Source of the DNA: an uncultured Oscillibacter sp. | GTDB lineage: Bacteria; Bacillota; Clostridia; Oscillospirales; Oscillospiraceae | Assembly: GCA_947577075.1 (NCBI GenBank) | Contig: CANPTW010000009.1 | Coordinates: 1 to 64,000 of the forward strand | Length of the DNA: 64,000 bases | Direction: 5' to 3' | In this document: piece after piece, positions 1 to 8,421 of the stretch | Position numbering within the stretch: the first letter of the stretch is position 1 | Layout of the letters: every line of letters starts with the position of its first letter | The notes under the pieces: model-generated | What the model was told of the DNA's origin: nothing | Database searches by the model: none | Seen by the model: the letters and a program-made list of their open reading frames with translations, nothing else | Program-made: the position numbers and the translations under genes

Positions 1-894
1 CTCCTCCAGCCGGAGGTCTGCGACCGGACGGCCCACGCCGTGGGCAGCTGGATGAAGCGCTATAAAGTCCCCGCCTACGACGAGGCCGCGGGCCGGGGGC
101 TGATCCGCCATGTCTACGTGCGGACCAACCGGAAGGGCGAGAGCCTCTGCTGCGTGGTCGCCAACGGGCGGAAGGTTCCCCGGGAGGCGGAGCTGGCCGC
201 CCTGGTGCTGGCCGCCGCGCCCAAGACCCTGGGCGTGGTGCTGAACGTGAACACGAAAAAGGGCAACGTGATCCTGGGGGACCGGTACCGGACCCTCTGG
301 GGCCAGGATTTTTTGATGGACACCCTCTGCGGCCTGGACTTCAAGCTGTCGGTCCCCTCCTTCTACCAGGTGAACCGGGACCAGGCGGAGGTCCTCTACG
401 GCAAGGCCCTGGAGTTCGCCGCCCTGACGGGGGAGGAGACGGCCCTGGACCTCTACTGCGGCGCGGGGACCATCACATTGTGCCTGGCGGGCCGGGCCAG
501 GCGGGCCATCGGCGCGGAGATCGTTCCCGCCGCCATCCGGGACGCCCGGGAAAACGCGGAGCGGAACGGCGTGGAGAACGTGGAGTTCTTCTGCGGGGAT
601 GCGGCGGAGACGGCGGCAGAGCTGTCCGCCCAGGGCCTGCGGCCGGACGTGATTACGGTGGACCCGCCCCGGAAGGGGCTCAGCCCGGAGGTCGTCGCCT
701 CGGCGGCGGCCATGGGGCCGGGGCGGATCGTGTACGTCTCCTGCGATCCGGCAACCCTGGGGCGGGACGTGAGGCTGTTCGCGGAAAAAGGCTACCGGGC
801 CGTCCGGGCGGCGGCGGTGGACATGTTCCCGGGGACGCGGCATGTGGAGTCCTGCGTCCTTCTTTTCCGGAAAGCCCAAGTCCCGTCCCCGTAA
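1..894 (+). CDS. rlmD: 23S rRNA (uracil-5-)-methyltransferase, RlmD/RumA family (5'-truncated)
   Basis: SAM-dependent methyltransferase that makes 5-methyluridine in 23S rRNA (RlmD/RlmCD type). The reading frame is open from base 1, so the start and the N-terminal TRAM and Fe-S region lie outside the window. Visible motifs are the SAM-binding DLYCGAGTITL (about residues 131-141 counted from the in-frame ATG at 40), the DPPRKGL motif, and YVSCDPATLGRDV with the catalytic Cys. These are the conserved blocks of the TrmA/RumA family in the right order and spacing. The C-terminus looks complete. It is followed at once by the first convergent-spacer repeat and faces the sigma-factor gene. It could equally be named RlmCD, as Firmicutes often modify both U747 and U1939 with one enzyme. 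Confidence 0.93.
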   Translation, partial: LLQPEVCDRTAHAVGSWMKRYKVPAYDEAAGRGLIRHVYVRTNRKGESLCCVVANGRKVPREAELAALVLAAAPKTLGVVLNVNTKKGNVILGDRYRTLWGQDFLMDTLCGLDFKLSVPSFYQVNRDQAEVLYGKALEFAALTGEETALDLYCGAGTITLCLAGRARRAIGAEIVPAAIRDARENAERNGVENVEFFCGDAAETAAELSAQGLRPDVITVDPPRKGLSPEVVASAAAMGPGRIVYVSCDPATLGRDVRLFAEKGYRAVRAAAVDMFPGTRHVESCVLLFRKAQVPSP

Positions 895-948
895 GGTAAA
901 CGCACGCTTTTCCGGTGCATCCGCCTTCTCCCATTCCAGCAAGCCGAA

Positions 949-1169
949 GAGGCCGGGCGGTTCCGCCCGGCCTCCTCAGCTTGCCGAAAACGTGTTTTCG
1001 CCAAGCTGCTTACGGGTTCAGAACGTTTTCAACCTTCTGAACCCGAGGGATTGAACGAGCGCAGGAAACCCCTCCTGGGTTTCCCGCACACACCCTTCCT
1101 TCCCGTCCAATCTGTTCCCAGCGTCTCTGCGCAGACCGAGGAGGCCGGGCGGTTCCGCCCGGCCTCCTC
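949..1169. repeat. Convergent-spacer element, copy 1
   Basis: Fills the spacer between two convergent genes. A GC-rich hairpin at 949-977 (arms GGCCGGGCGG/CCGCCCGGCC) recurs almost identically at 1138-1169. Between the two copies are stem-loops at 977-1008, 1014-1044 and 1064-1084, then a strip CACACCCTTCCTTCCCGT ending near 1106. The same internal order is present at 20936-21160 and 25007-25226 with different outer hairpins. A T-rich run follows the right outer hairpin (1170-1185), so it can act as a plus-strand terminator. Function is unknown beyond likely transcription termination. Confidence 0.8.
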
Positions 1170-1220
1170 TCCTTTTTCCTTTTTTGCGGTGCGCACCCGG
1201 GAAGCGGCGGCTCTTTCAAA

Positions 1221-4200
1221 TCACGCCTGCTCCGGGTTGGGAAGAATCCTTACTTGGAAGGAGCACGTGTCCGTCATCTCCACCATCGTGTCCACCGCGG
1301 TGATCAGAGAAAGCCGCACCGTCCCGGTCACCGTCACGGTGCCCGGCGCATGGCCCACAAGGCGGCACCGTTCCACCTCATTTTCATAGGAGGAAACGGT
1401 CAGGAGCTCCGGGTCGCCGCTGGTCCACACAATGTCCTCCAGCTCCGTGCCGGAATCATGCACATAGCTGCTGATATAACTGTAGTACTCCTCTCCCGCA
1501 TAGATTTCCTGATCCTTTACATAAATGTTCCAGTCGAAGCGGTCCTCCACCTGAAGGGCCAGCGTATAGCAGACGCCGGGAGCGCCGGGGTCCGACGCCT
1601 CCAGCACCGCTGTCCCGGCGGCCAGGGTGGTAAACCGTCCCCTTTCGCTGATAACCGCCGTCCCCGGGGTCAGGCTCCGGTACTCCAGCGAAGCGGGCAG
1701 CGGATCTCCGTCCCACAGGGCGGAAAACTTGTTGGTATACCCATAGCCGGAGCAGTAGCCGAAGGACTCCACCTCCCGGCGGATCTCCTGCGCCTCCGGC
1801 GGAAGGGGGAGCGTTCCCGCCTCAGGTTCGCCGGGCGTCACCTCCGCCTCCACCACGGCCCGCAGCGTATAGCTTCCCCCCGCCGTCTCCGAAACAAAAT
1901 ACCGAATTTCGGCGCTGCCGGGGGCCAGGCCGTAGAGCCGCCCCTCCCGCACCACCGCCACGCCGGGGGCGCTGCTGACGGCGTGGAGCGAAAAGCCTTC
2001 CTCCTCCAGCGGGCCGGGGAGGCTGGGCCCGTTCGCCGAAAGCTCCGCCTTGAAGCGCCAGACGCCCTCCCCGTCCCTGCCCAGGCACTCCCCGAAGTCC
2101 GGATTCGGGTGATAACCGGGCAGCACATGGACGTGAACCACGGCGCAGGCGCCGTACGCCGCCGCCCCCTCCGGGCGGACGGCATAAAAGACGTCCGCGT
2201 CGCCGGGCGCCTTGGCAAGGAAGTCGTTTTCCGTCCCCTCTTCAAAGTCAACCGTCAGCCGGTCCGAGATTTCCCGCTCCAGCTCATAAGCGCCCGCGAT
2301 AAAGGGCTGGAGCCGGAACCCGTCGCCCTCCTGGACGGTAACGGTGAAATCATGGAGGCCCTGGACGTTGAGTCCCTGATACGCGGCCTCCCGGACGCCC
2401 TCCGCCCCCCTTCCGGGGGCGAAATCCTCCCGGGGGCGGCAATCCGCCGTGCCCTCCAGGGGCGGCTGCACCGGATCCACTATGAGCGCCGCCCGGGCCT
2501 TCAGCGTCCATTCGTCCCCGTCCTGCAGCCGCACATAGAACCGCCCCTCCGTTGTTCCGGGAGCGACTCCGTAAAAGCAGTTCGTCTCCGGCCGGACCCC
2601 TACTATCGAGGGGTCCGCGCTCTCCAGCTTTATCCGGCAGCCCTTGGCCGTCATGGGCTGGGGCTGGTCCTTTCCGTCTGCGTAGAACCTCCGCTCCAGC
2701 ATAAGGACTCCGTTTTCCCCCACGCCGTTTTCGATGTAGCCTTCGTTCACCTGGTAGACCGTTCCCCGCACCACCATAACGTGGACCAGGGCCTTCAGCT
2801 CATAGGGGCCCGCCTCCTTTTCGCTGGTGTAATACCTGACGTCGGACGCGCCCGTTTCCACTCCGTAGATATACGGGCCCCGGGTGCGCACCCGTATGGG
2901 ATTGGAGATCTCCACCCGGGAATAGAACTCCCCCGGCAGGAAGGGGAAGCGCTCCTCGTCAAAGTCCGGCAGGGAAATGTAGCAGAGGAACTCGTGCACG
3001 CCGTCCTCCGACTCCCCCAGGTAATCCCCAAAGTCCGGGTCCGGCTCATACTGCACGGAGACGGCGGGCGGGACCGGCGGGGCCGGCTCAGGGGCCGGGG
3101 CCGGCGGAGGCTCCTCGTCCCGCCCGTCGTCCTCGTCATGGTCGTCTCCGCCGCCGTCTCCGTCGTCCCTGCCGGAATCCCAGTTCTGGACAGGAACCCG
3201 GCCGGAGCCGCTTTCCGGCTCCCGCTCAGGGGCCGGCGGGGGCTCCGGCGTTTCCGGCCGGGACTCCGGAATTTCCGGCTCCGGCGCTTCGTCCCCCCGG
3301 TCCGGCCAAACCTCCGGCAGGGGCTCCGGCGCCTCTCCCTCCGTCTCCGGCACGGGCTCCGGGGCGCTCTCCGGTTCCGGGGGCTCCGGCTCCGGGGCGG
3401 GCTCCGTTCCCATCCACGCCGGTGCGGTCAGCACCGGACGCGCCGAAGCCTCCGGAAGCTTTGGGGAGTCCGCAGGCTCCGGAGCCTCCGAAAGGCTCAA
3501 ATCCTCCGGGTTCCCCCGCTCAGGCGGCAGAAGCGCCGCCTCCGGGGCCCGGAGTTCCCGCCGGGGCGCGGGCTCCGCCAGAGTCTCCGGCTCCGGGGGC
3601 GCCGGAGACTTGGGCTGGTGCAGCAGCACCCCTCCGGCCACGGCCCCCGCCAGGGCCAGACCCACCGCCGCCGCCAGGCCCTTGTGGGCCAGCAGACTTC
3701 CCAGAAGCTTCCCCGCCCCCGCGGTGACGGCGGTCTTCCCCGCCGCGGACGCGGCGGCTCCCGCGGCAGCGGCGGCCAGCGCGGCCTTGCCCGCGGCGCC
3801 TGCGGCTGCCAGTACGGCGTCCTCCGCCTCTTTTTGGAGGAAATAGCGGAGGAAGGGCACCGGCGTGAAGCCATAGAGCTTGATGCCCTGGGACGCGTAG
3901 CGCTCCACGCCCTTCCGGACGGCCTCCCTGGCGTAGTAGAGGCGGCTTTTCACGGTGCTTTCGGAGGTCTCCATCGCCTCGGCGATCTCCTTGACGCTCA
4001 TCTCGTCGTAATAGTAAAAGAGCACGCTTAACCGCTGGGCCTCCGGCAGCGCCTCCACCAGCTCCACCACCATGCGGCGGGTTTCCTCATTGTCCAGGGC
4101 CTTGTCCGGCACCGTCTGGTCGTCCAGGTCCTCGTAAACCTCCAGCGGCACGCCGCCGGTCTCATCCTCCCAGAGGGGAGGCTTCTTCTGTTCCCGGCAG

Positions 4201-4457
4201 AGGTGCTTGCAGCAGACGTTGCTGGTTATCCGGTTCAGCCAGCTCCAGAAGGCGGCGGGCTCCCGCAGCTTCTCCAGGCTCTTCAGCATGGAGAGCAGGA
4301 TGTCCTGCGCGGCGTCCATGGCGTCCTCCGGATTTTTCAGCATCTTGCGGCAGTGATAATACACCCGGTCCTGAACCGCCAGCACCAGCGCCTCCTGGGC
4401 CTGGCGGTCCCCGGTCCTGCTCTTTGTGATCAGCTCGTCCAATTCCCCGTTTCGCAT
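1221..4457 (-). CDS. Membrane-tethered ECF sigma factor with large Ig-like ectodomain
   Basis: 1078 aa. Residues 1-190 are an ECF sigma-70 factor: region 2 at about 25-90 (with DAAQDILLSMLKSL) and region 4 at about 135-185 (EMSVKEIAEAMETSESTVKS helix-turn-helix). An Ala-rich stretch (about 215-257) leads to one transmembrane helix at about 258-280. A very Pro/Glu/Asp-rich linker follows (about 282-480), then some 600 residues of beta-rich repeats resembling bacterial Ig-like modules; the phrase PDPDFGDYLGESEDGV recurs as NPDFGECLGRDGEGV. The layout puts the sigma domain in the cytosol and a sensor or adhesin outside in one chain, so no separate anti-sigma factor is needed. The start ATG at 4457 has GGAGG 11-15 nt upstream. 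No anti-sigma gene is adjacent. Ligand and regulon are unknown. Confidence 0.85.
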   Translation of the reverse strand: MRNGELDELITKSRTGDRQAQEALVLAVQDRVYYHCRKMLKNPEDAMDAAQDILLSMLKSLEKLREPAAFWSWLNRITSNVCCKHLCREQKKPPLWEDETGGVPLEVYEDLDDQTVPDKALDNEETRRMVVELVEALPEAQRLSVLFYYYDEMSVKEIAEAMETSESTVKSRLYYAREAVRKGVERYASQGIKLYGFTPVPFLRYFLQKEAEDAVLAAAGAAGKAALAAAAAGAAASAAGKTAVTAGAGKLLGSLLAHKGLAAAVGLALAGAVAGGVLLHQPKSPAPPEPETLAEPAPRRELRAPEAALLPPERGNPEDLSLSEAPEPADSPKLPEASARPVLTAPAWMGTEPAPEPEPPEPESAPEPVPETEGEAPEPLPEVWPDRGDEAPEPEIPESRPETPEPPPAPEREPESGSGRVPVQNWDSGRDDGDGGGDDHDEDDGRDEEPPPAPAPEPAPPVPPAVSVQYEPDPDFGDYLGESEDGVHEFLCYISLPDFDEERFPFLPGEFYSRVEISNPIRVRTRGPYIYGVETGASDVRYYTSEKEAGPYELKALVHVMVVRGTVYQVNEGYIENGVGENGVLMLERRFYADGKDQPQPMTAKGCRIKLESADPSIVGVRPETNCFYGVAPGTTEGRFYVRLQDGDEWTLKARAALIVDPVQPPLEGTADCRPREDFAPGRGAEGVREAAYQGLNVQGLHDFTVTVQEGDGFRLQPFIAGAYELEREISDRLTVDFEEGTENDFLAKAPGDADVFYAVRPEGAAAYGACAVVHVHVLPGYHPNPDFGECLGRDGEGVWRFKAELSANGPSLPGPLEEEGFSLHAVSSAPGVAVVREGRLYGLAPGSAEIRYFVSETAGGSYTLRAVVEAEVTPGEPEAGTLPLPPEAQEIRREVESFGYCSGYGYTNKFSALWDGDPLPASLEYRSLTPGTAVISERGRFTTLAAGTAVLEASDPGAPGVCYTLALQVEDRFDWNIYVKDQEIYAGEEYYSYISSYVHDSGTELEDIVWTSGDPELLTVSSYENEVERCRLVGHAPGTVTVTGTVRLSLITAVDTMVEMTDTCSFQVRILPNPEQA

Positions 4458-4695
4458 GGGAGCTATCCTCCGTTGTCATCAGCATTGGCGCGTCTCCCAG
4501 GCTGACGCCGGCGGCGTCGCTAAGGAGGCTGTCCCGAACCCATTGGAAAAAAGTCATGGGGGCTCCTTTCCGCGTCGGCGCCGCCGGCTCCTCCGGTTGG
4601 GAGAAGCCGGCGGCCCGTCCGGTCCGCCGGGACCTGCATGGAAAAATTTTAGCACAGTTTCCGGCGGGACGCAAGCATCCGGACAACGTTTCTTT

Positions 4696-4887
4696 TATAG
4701 TCAACGCAGTTGAAAAGAAGCATACACTTCTTTTCAACCGGCAGGCCTATGGCCCGCCGGGGCGCAAAGCGCCTGTGCGTTTCCTATGAAGTCAAGCACC
4801 GTGAGCCGCTCACGCGGCATACGGCGCTGTAAAACAGCGCCGTATGGAAAAGAATCCTTTGGACTCTTTTCAACTGTGCTGACTATA
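4696..4887 (+). mobile_element. 192-bp MITE, copy 1 (near-identical to copy at 40036)
   Basis: Begins TATAGTCAACGCAGTTGAA and ends with the near-inverse TTCAACTGTGCTGACTATA, giving imperfect terminal inverted repeats of about 23 bp. Ends of TA fit insertion at a TA dinucleotide, as in Tc1/mariner-IS630 derived MITEs. No coding capacity. Internal stems: GAAAAGAAG/CTTCTTTTC, a GGC..GCC stem near 4740-4760, GCCGCTCACGCGGC, and GGCGCTG/CAGCGCC. It lies between the sigma-factor gene and the end of the SLH protein gene, and differs from the 40036 copy at about five positions. Confidence 0.9.
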
Positions 4888-4907
4888 CAAGGTTCCTGCG
4901 GGGCGTC

Positions 4908-7900
4908 TCAGCCGGCCAGGTCCCGGTAGAGGTAGGTCACAATGTCCGCCCGGGGGGACTGGCCGGCAGGAGCAAAGGAGGAGCCGGTCCCCTCCAGCAG
5001 CCCGGCGGCGTCGGCCCAGGCCAGGGCGTCGGTGTAATATTTGCCGGGGTTGGCGGCGGCGAGGCTGCTGCTTCCGGAGGAGGCGGGCTTTCCGTTGGCC
5101 CGCCACAGGAAGGTCACCACATGGCCGCTGGTGCAGGTGCCGCCGGGATTAAACGTAGTAGCGGTGGTGCCGGAGGTGATCCCGTTCTCCTGGGCCCAGA
5201 GGATGGCCTTATAGAAGGGGCTGGAGGACGAGACGTCCCGGAAGGGGTTGGTCTTCGTCTTGGGCTCCGGGCAGCCCTTGGCCCGCCAGAGGAAGGTCAC
5301 CACCTGGCCCCGGGTGCAGGCGGCGGTGGGGCGGAACTCCGTGGCAGTGACGCCGGTGGTGACGTTGTTTTCCAGGGCCCAGAGCACCGCGTCGTGGTAG
5401 TACGCGCCGCTGGGCACATCGGTGAAGGGGTTGGATTTCCCGGAGGCATTCGCCGAAGCCGCGGGCTTGGCGGTTGTCGCCCCGGGCTTGGCGGCCGCGG
5501 GCTTCGTGGTGCTGGGGGTGCTGGGAGTGCTGGGGGCGCCGGGCTTGCTGGAACCGCCGCTGGAGCTGCCGCCGGAGCTGGAACCGCTGCCGGAGCCGGA
5601 ACCGCCGCCGGGCTTGACAGAGGCGCCCGCCACCCCGCAAAGCCGGGTGCCGTCCAGAAACTTTTTGAACGTCGTTATCCACTCGGTCTCCATGGGCTCA
5701 CCGGTGCGGCAGGGGAACGTATCCACCCGCCCGGTGACCCACAGGCTGCCGTCCTGCTTCTGCACGACGGTGGAAAGCTCGTCGCAGAACACAGCCGTCA
5801 CATCGCTGATTTCAACCTTCTTGGGCTTGGTCTGTATGTAGGATGTCCAGCCAAAATCGTCTTCGACTTTGCTGTCGCCGCCCTTATAGCCCAGGCAGCC
5901 GTTGTTATAACCCCAGCTGTACAGCGTTCCATCCTTCGTCAAAGCAAACCGGCGTGAAGCGTCGTAGGAGGCCCAGGCTCCCACCACCTGGTCCATGATC
6001 TTGACCGGAGCGCTGACGGAGCCTTCCGAGCCGTTCCCGCAGTAATCGCCCCAGCTCCAGAGGGAGCCGTCGGTCTTAATGGCCATGCCGCTTGTGACAT
6101 ACGCCACATCGTCCATGACCTTGCCCACTTTGTAGGGGTTTCTTCCGCCGTCCCGGCCCAGAAGGGTAAGGGGAGCGCCGTTGTAGTCCTTTCCCCAGGA
6201 CCACAGGGAGCCGTCCTCTTTGAGCGCGTAGCGGGCCATACCGTCAGTCGAGCCGGCGGCGGCAACCTGCTTTGCTCCGCCGGTAATCTGCACAGGCTCA
6301 TCCCAGCCGAGGATCTCGTCACTGTTCAGGGAAATATCGCTCCAAACCGTTCCGTCATCCTTCAAAAATATCCCGTCCATGATCTGTGTGACATGGTCGA
6401 GCACCTTCACATTTTCGAGGAAGGCCCCCGGGTTATCCATGTTCCACGCCGTGCCGTCGGATTTTAAAAAGCAGCTGCGGCCCAGCGCGCGGTAGCCCTT
6501 TCCAATATTGCTGAGGGTATAATCGAACTCATATCCGCCCTCGCCATAGCTGGTTTTGCTCCAGGCGCGCAGGGTGCCGTCGGCAAGGATGGCGGCTTCC
6601 GTATTGAAGGAGGTATTTACGTCGGTCATAATGCCTCCGGCAGACCCGGAGGGCTTGCTGGAAGGCGTGCCGGGCTGCTCGGGAACTGTGGGCTTACCGG
6701 GCTGCTCGGGCTTGCCGGGCTGCTCGGGAGTTGTGGGCTTACCGGGCTGCTCGGGCTTGCCGGGCTGCTCGGGAACTGTGGGCTTGCCGGGCTGCTCGGG
6801 AACCGCGGGTTTTTCGGGCTGCTCGGGGGCGGAGCTTCCGGAGCCGTTCAGCACGGTGACGCCGGAGCTGTCCAGGCCGTAGAACACGGGGGCGGAGTTA
6901 TTGGTCACATACCACACCGCCTTTCCGTCGTGCCAGACGGGCTGGCAGTCGGACAGGGGAGCCTTGGCGGTGGGGATGCTGCCGGGGGAGCCGGAGGGCT
7001 GGCCCTTGGCGTCATATTCAATGTAGTAGAGGGTATCGTTGGCGGTATAGCCGCTTTTCCCGTTCCACAGGACAAAGCCGCCGCTGAGTCCCTTGGGCGC
7101 CAGGACGGGGGTGGTGACGCCGGGGGTCCCCTCGGTCAGCTTCACGCTCCAGCTCCTGCCGCTGGCCTTGTCCATGAAGTGGAAGTACGCGTCCCGGGGG
7201 CCGGTGCCGCCCTTTCCGTCGTAGTTATAGGTCATGATGTAGCAGTCCGTGGTTTCCTCCAGGCCGCCCACGGACCCGCCGGTGGTGTTGTTGCCCACGG
7301 AGCCGGCGAAGTCCAGCATGCTCCCGCTGGAGCACCAGGCGCCGTAGCCCGCCCCGGAGAACTTGCCGCTGCCCGCGTCGGCGTAGTATTTGCAGAAGGC
7401 CACGCCCCGGGGATAGGCGTCGCCGTGGTCCAGGGCCACCAGCTTCCCGGCCTGGTCCACAATCAGGAATTGGTTGAAGGAGTGGCTGATGTACCCGTAG
7501 CTGCTGTTCATCACGTCATAATAGGCGTCCGTGACGGACATGTCGCTCTGCCTCACCGCCATGGTCAGGTTGGACTGGTGATTCAGGCCGTCGGAGGACT
7601 TGTACATCTTATGGCAGGTGCGGATGTACAGATATCCGCCGTACTCGTCGCAGCGGAGGGAACCCGCGTCGAAGGGGACGACGGTGTTGGCCCCCTTCAG
7701 GCTGGCCTGCCCCTGGCGCTGCCAGTCCTTGGAGTACTTCACCACCCGGATGACCTCCTGGCCGTTGTTCTCTCCGGGGTTATTCTGGCCGAAGATCAGG
7801 AAATTGGCGTCCTTTCCCGCGAAAAAGCCGCCCCAGAGGGGAAGCTCCGGCTGGATCGTCCGGCTCCCCGTCAGGGCATAGGAGCCGTCGTAGTCCTCCA

Positions 7901-8120
7901 CCACCACGGAGCCGCCCGTATACTCCACCCGGGTCAGGCCGCCCTGTCCGTTCTCATAGAGATACGACGTGACGGGGGAACTCCAGGTGGTGTAGTCCTG
8001 CTTGTTGATGTTCCGGGACGACACGGGGGTCCCGGCCGCCCGGGCGGGGGGAACCAGGGTCAGGGACAGCGCCGCCGCACAGGCGAGGGCTGTCAGGCGC
8101 GTCAGCAGTTTGCTTTTCAT
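4908..8120 (-). CDS. Secreted S-layer-anchored protein with RCC1-like repeats and three SLH domains
   Basis: 1070 aa, exported to the cell surface. A signal peptide is clear (MKSKLLTRLTALACAAALSL, then PPARAAG). Residues about 30-430 are a beta-rich N-terminal region. A Pro-rich linker with tandem PEQPGKP units follows (about 430-500). RCC1/BNR-type blades come next, recognisable by repeated KxDGSLWSWG and DGTLYSWG phrases (about 510-830). After a Gly/Ser spacer, three SLH modules (NPFTDVPSGAYY, NPFRDVSSSSPFY, GKYYTDALAWADAAG) occupy about 895-1065 and should bind secondary cell-wall polymer. RBS AAAGGAGG lies before the ATG. The ligand of the RCC1 part is unknown; a scaffold or adhesin role is plausible. 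Confidence 0.88.
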   Translation of the reverse strand: MKSKLLTRLTALACAAALSLTLVPPARAAGTPVSSRNINKQDYTTWSSPVTSYLYENGQGGLTRVEYTGGSVVVEDYDGSYALTGSRTIQPELPLWGGFFAGKDANFLIFGQNNPGENNGQEVIRVVKYSKDWQRQGQASLKGANTVVPFDAGSLRCDEYGGYLYIRTCHKMYKSSDGLNHQSNLTMAVRQSDMSVTDAYYDVMNSSYGYISHSFNQFLIVDQAGKLVALDHGDAYPRGVAFCKYYADAGSGKFSGAGYGAWCSSGSMLDFAGSVGNNTTGGSVGGLEETTDCYIMTYNYDGKGGTGPRDAYFHFMDKASGRSWSVKLTEGTPGVTTPVLAPKGLSGGFVLWNGKSGYTANDTLYYIEYDAKGQPSGSPGSIPTAKAPLSDCQPVWHDGKAVWYVTNNSAPVFYGLDSSGVTVLNGSGSSAPEQPEKPAVPEQPGKPTVPEQPGKPEQPGKPTTPEQPGKPEQPGKPTVPEQPGTPSSKPSGSAGGIMTDVNTSFNTEAAILADGTLRAWSKTSYGEGGYEFDYTLSNIGKGYRALGRSCFLKSDGTAWNMDNPGAFLENVKVLDHVTQIMDGIFLKDDGTVWSDISLNSDEILGWDEPVQITGGAKQVAAAGSTDGMARYALKEDGSLWSWGKDYNGAPLTLLGRDGGRNPYKVGKVMDDVAYVTSGMAIKTDGSLWSWGDYCGNGSEGSVSAPVKIMDQVVGAWASYDASRRFALTKDGTLYSWGYNNGCLGYKGGDSKVEDDFGWTSYIQTKPKKVEISDVTAVFCDELSTVVQKQDGSLWVTGRVDTFPCRTGEPMETEWITTFKKFLDGTRLCGVAGASVKPGGGSGSGSGSSSGGSSSGGSSKPGAPSTPSTPSTTKPAAAKPGATTAKPAASANASGKSNPFTDVPSGAYYHDAVLWALENNVTTGVTATEFRPTAACTRGQVVTFLWRAKGCPEPKTKTNPFRDVSSSSPFYKAILWAQENGITSGTTATTFNPGGTCTSGHVVTFLWRANGKPASSGSSSLAAANPGKYYTDALAWADAAGLLEGTGSSFAPAGQSPRADIVTYLYRDLAG
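6655..6830 (-). repeat. Tandem repeat encoding the Pro-rich linker of the SLH protein
   Basis: Units of about 21-45 bp built on CCGGGCTGCTCGGG with CTTGCC or AACTGTGGGCTT spacers. They encode repeats of (T)VPEQPGKP and EQPGKP in the SLH protein. The nearly exact DNA repetition makes this a likely site of length variation by slippage. Confidence 0.85.
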
Positions 8121-8374
8121 AATGTCCTCCTTTTCTGTTTCGGGGGCGGTCCCCTTCTTCAGGAGACGTGTCCCTCTATCAATAAAGTACGGATCTCCGG
8201 CCTTGAGGTTTTATCCCCGGGGAAAATTTTTGAAATTTTTCCGGTCCCGTGCACATCGGGCTGCTGTGCAAGCTCCAAGGACGCACGGCGGGAATCTGCC
8301 GGAACGACGCGCGCCCGGTCTTCCGGGAACGGGCCCGGCTGCCGGGCCCCCCTCCTGAAGAGGCGGCGGAACGG

Positions 8375-8409
8375 CAAAAAAACAGGCGGACGGCGCTGCG
8401 CCGTCCGCC
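8375..8409 (-). terminator. Rho-independent terminator of the DUF624 gene
   Basis: Hairpin GGCGGACGGC/GCCGTCCGCC at 8385-8409, followed on the minus strand by a run of seven T (8376-8382 read in reverse). It sits 12 bp past the stop of the DUF624 gene. Confidence 0.8.
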
Positions 8410-8421
8410 CGGGCCCTTCGC

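Noticed and set aside
1254..4031. Very long open frame antisense to the sigma factor
   Set aside because: Arg/Gly/Pro-rich shadow of a GC-rich gene; no RBS and no family resemblance, while the minus strand shows clear sigma motifs.
6655..6830. Possible CRISPR array
   Set aside because: Repeats are in frame, variable in length and encode a proline-rich linker; no unique spacers of even size.
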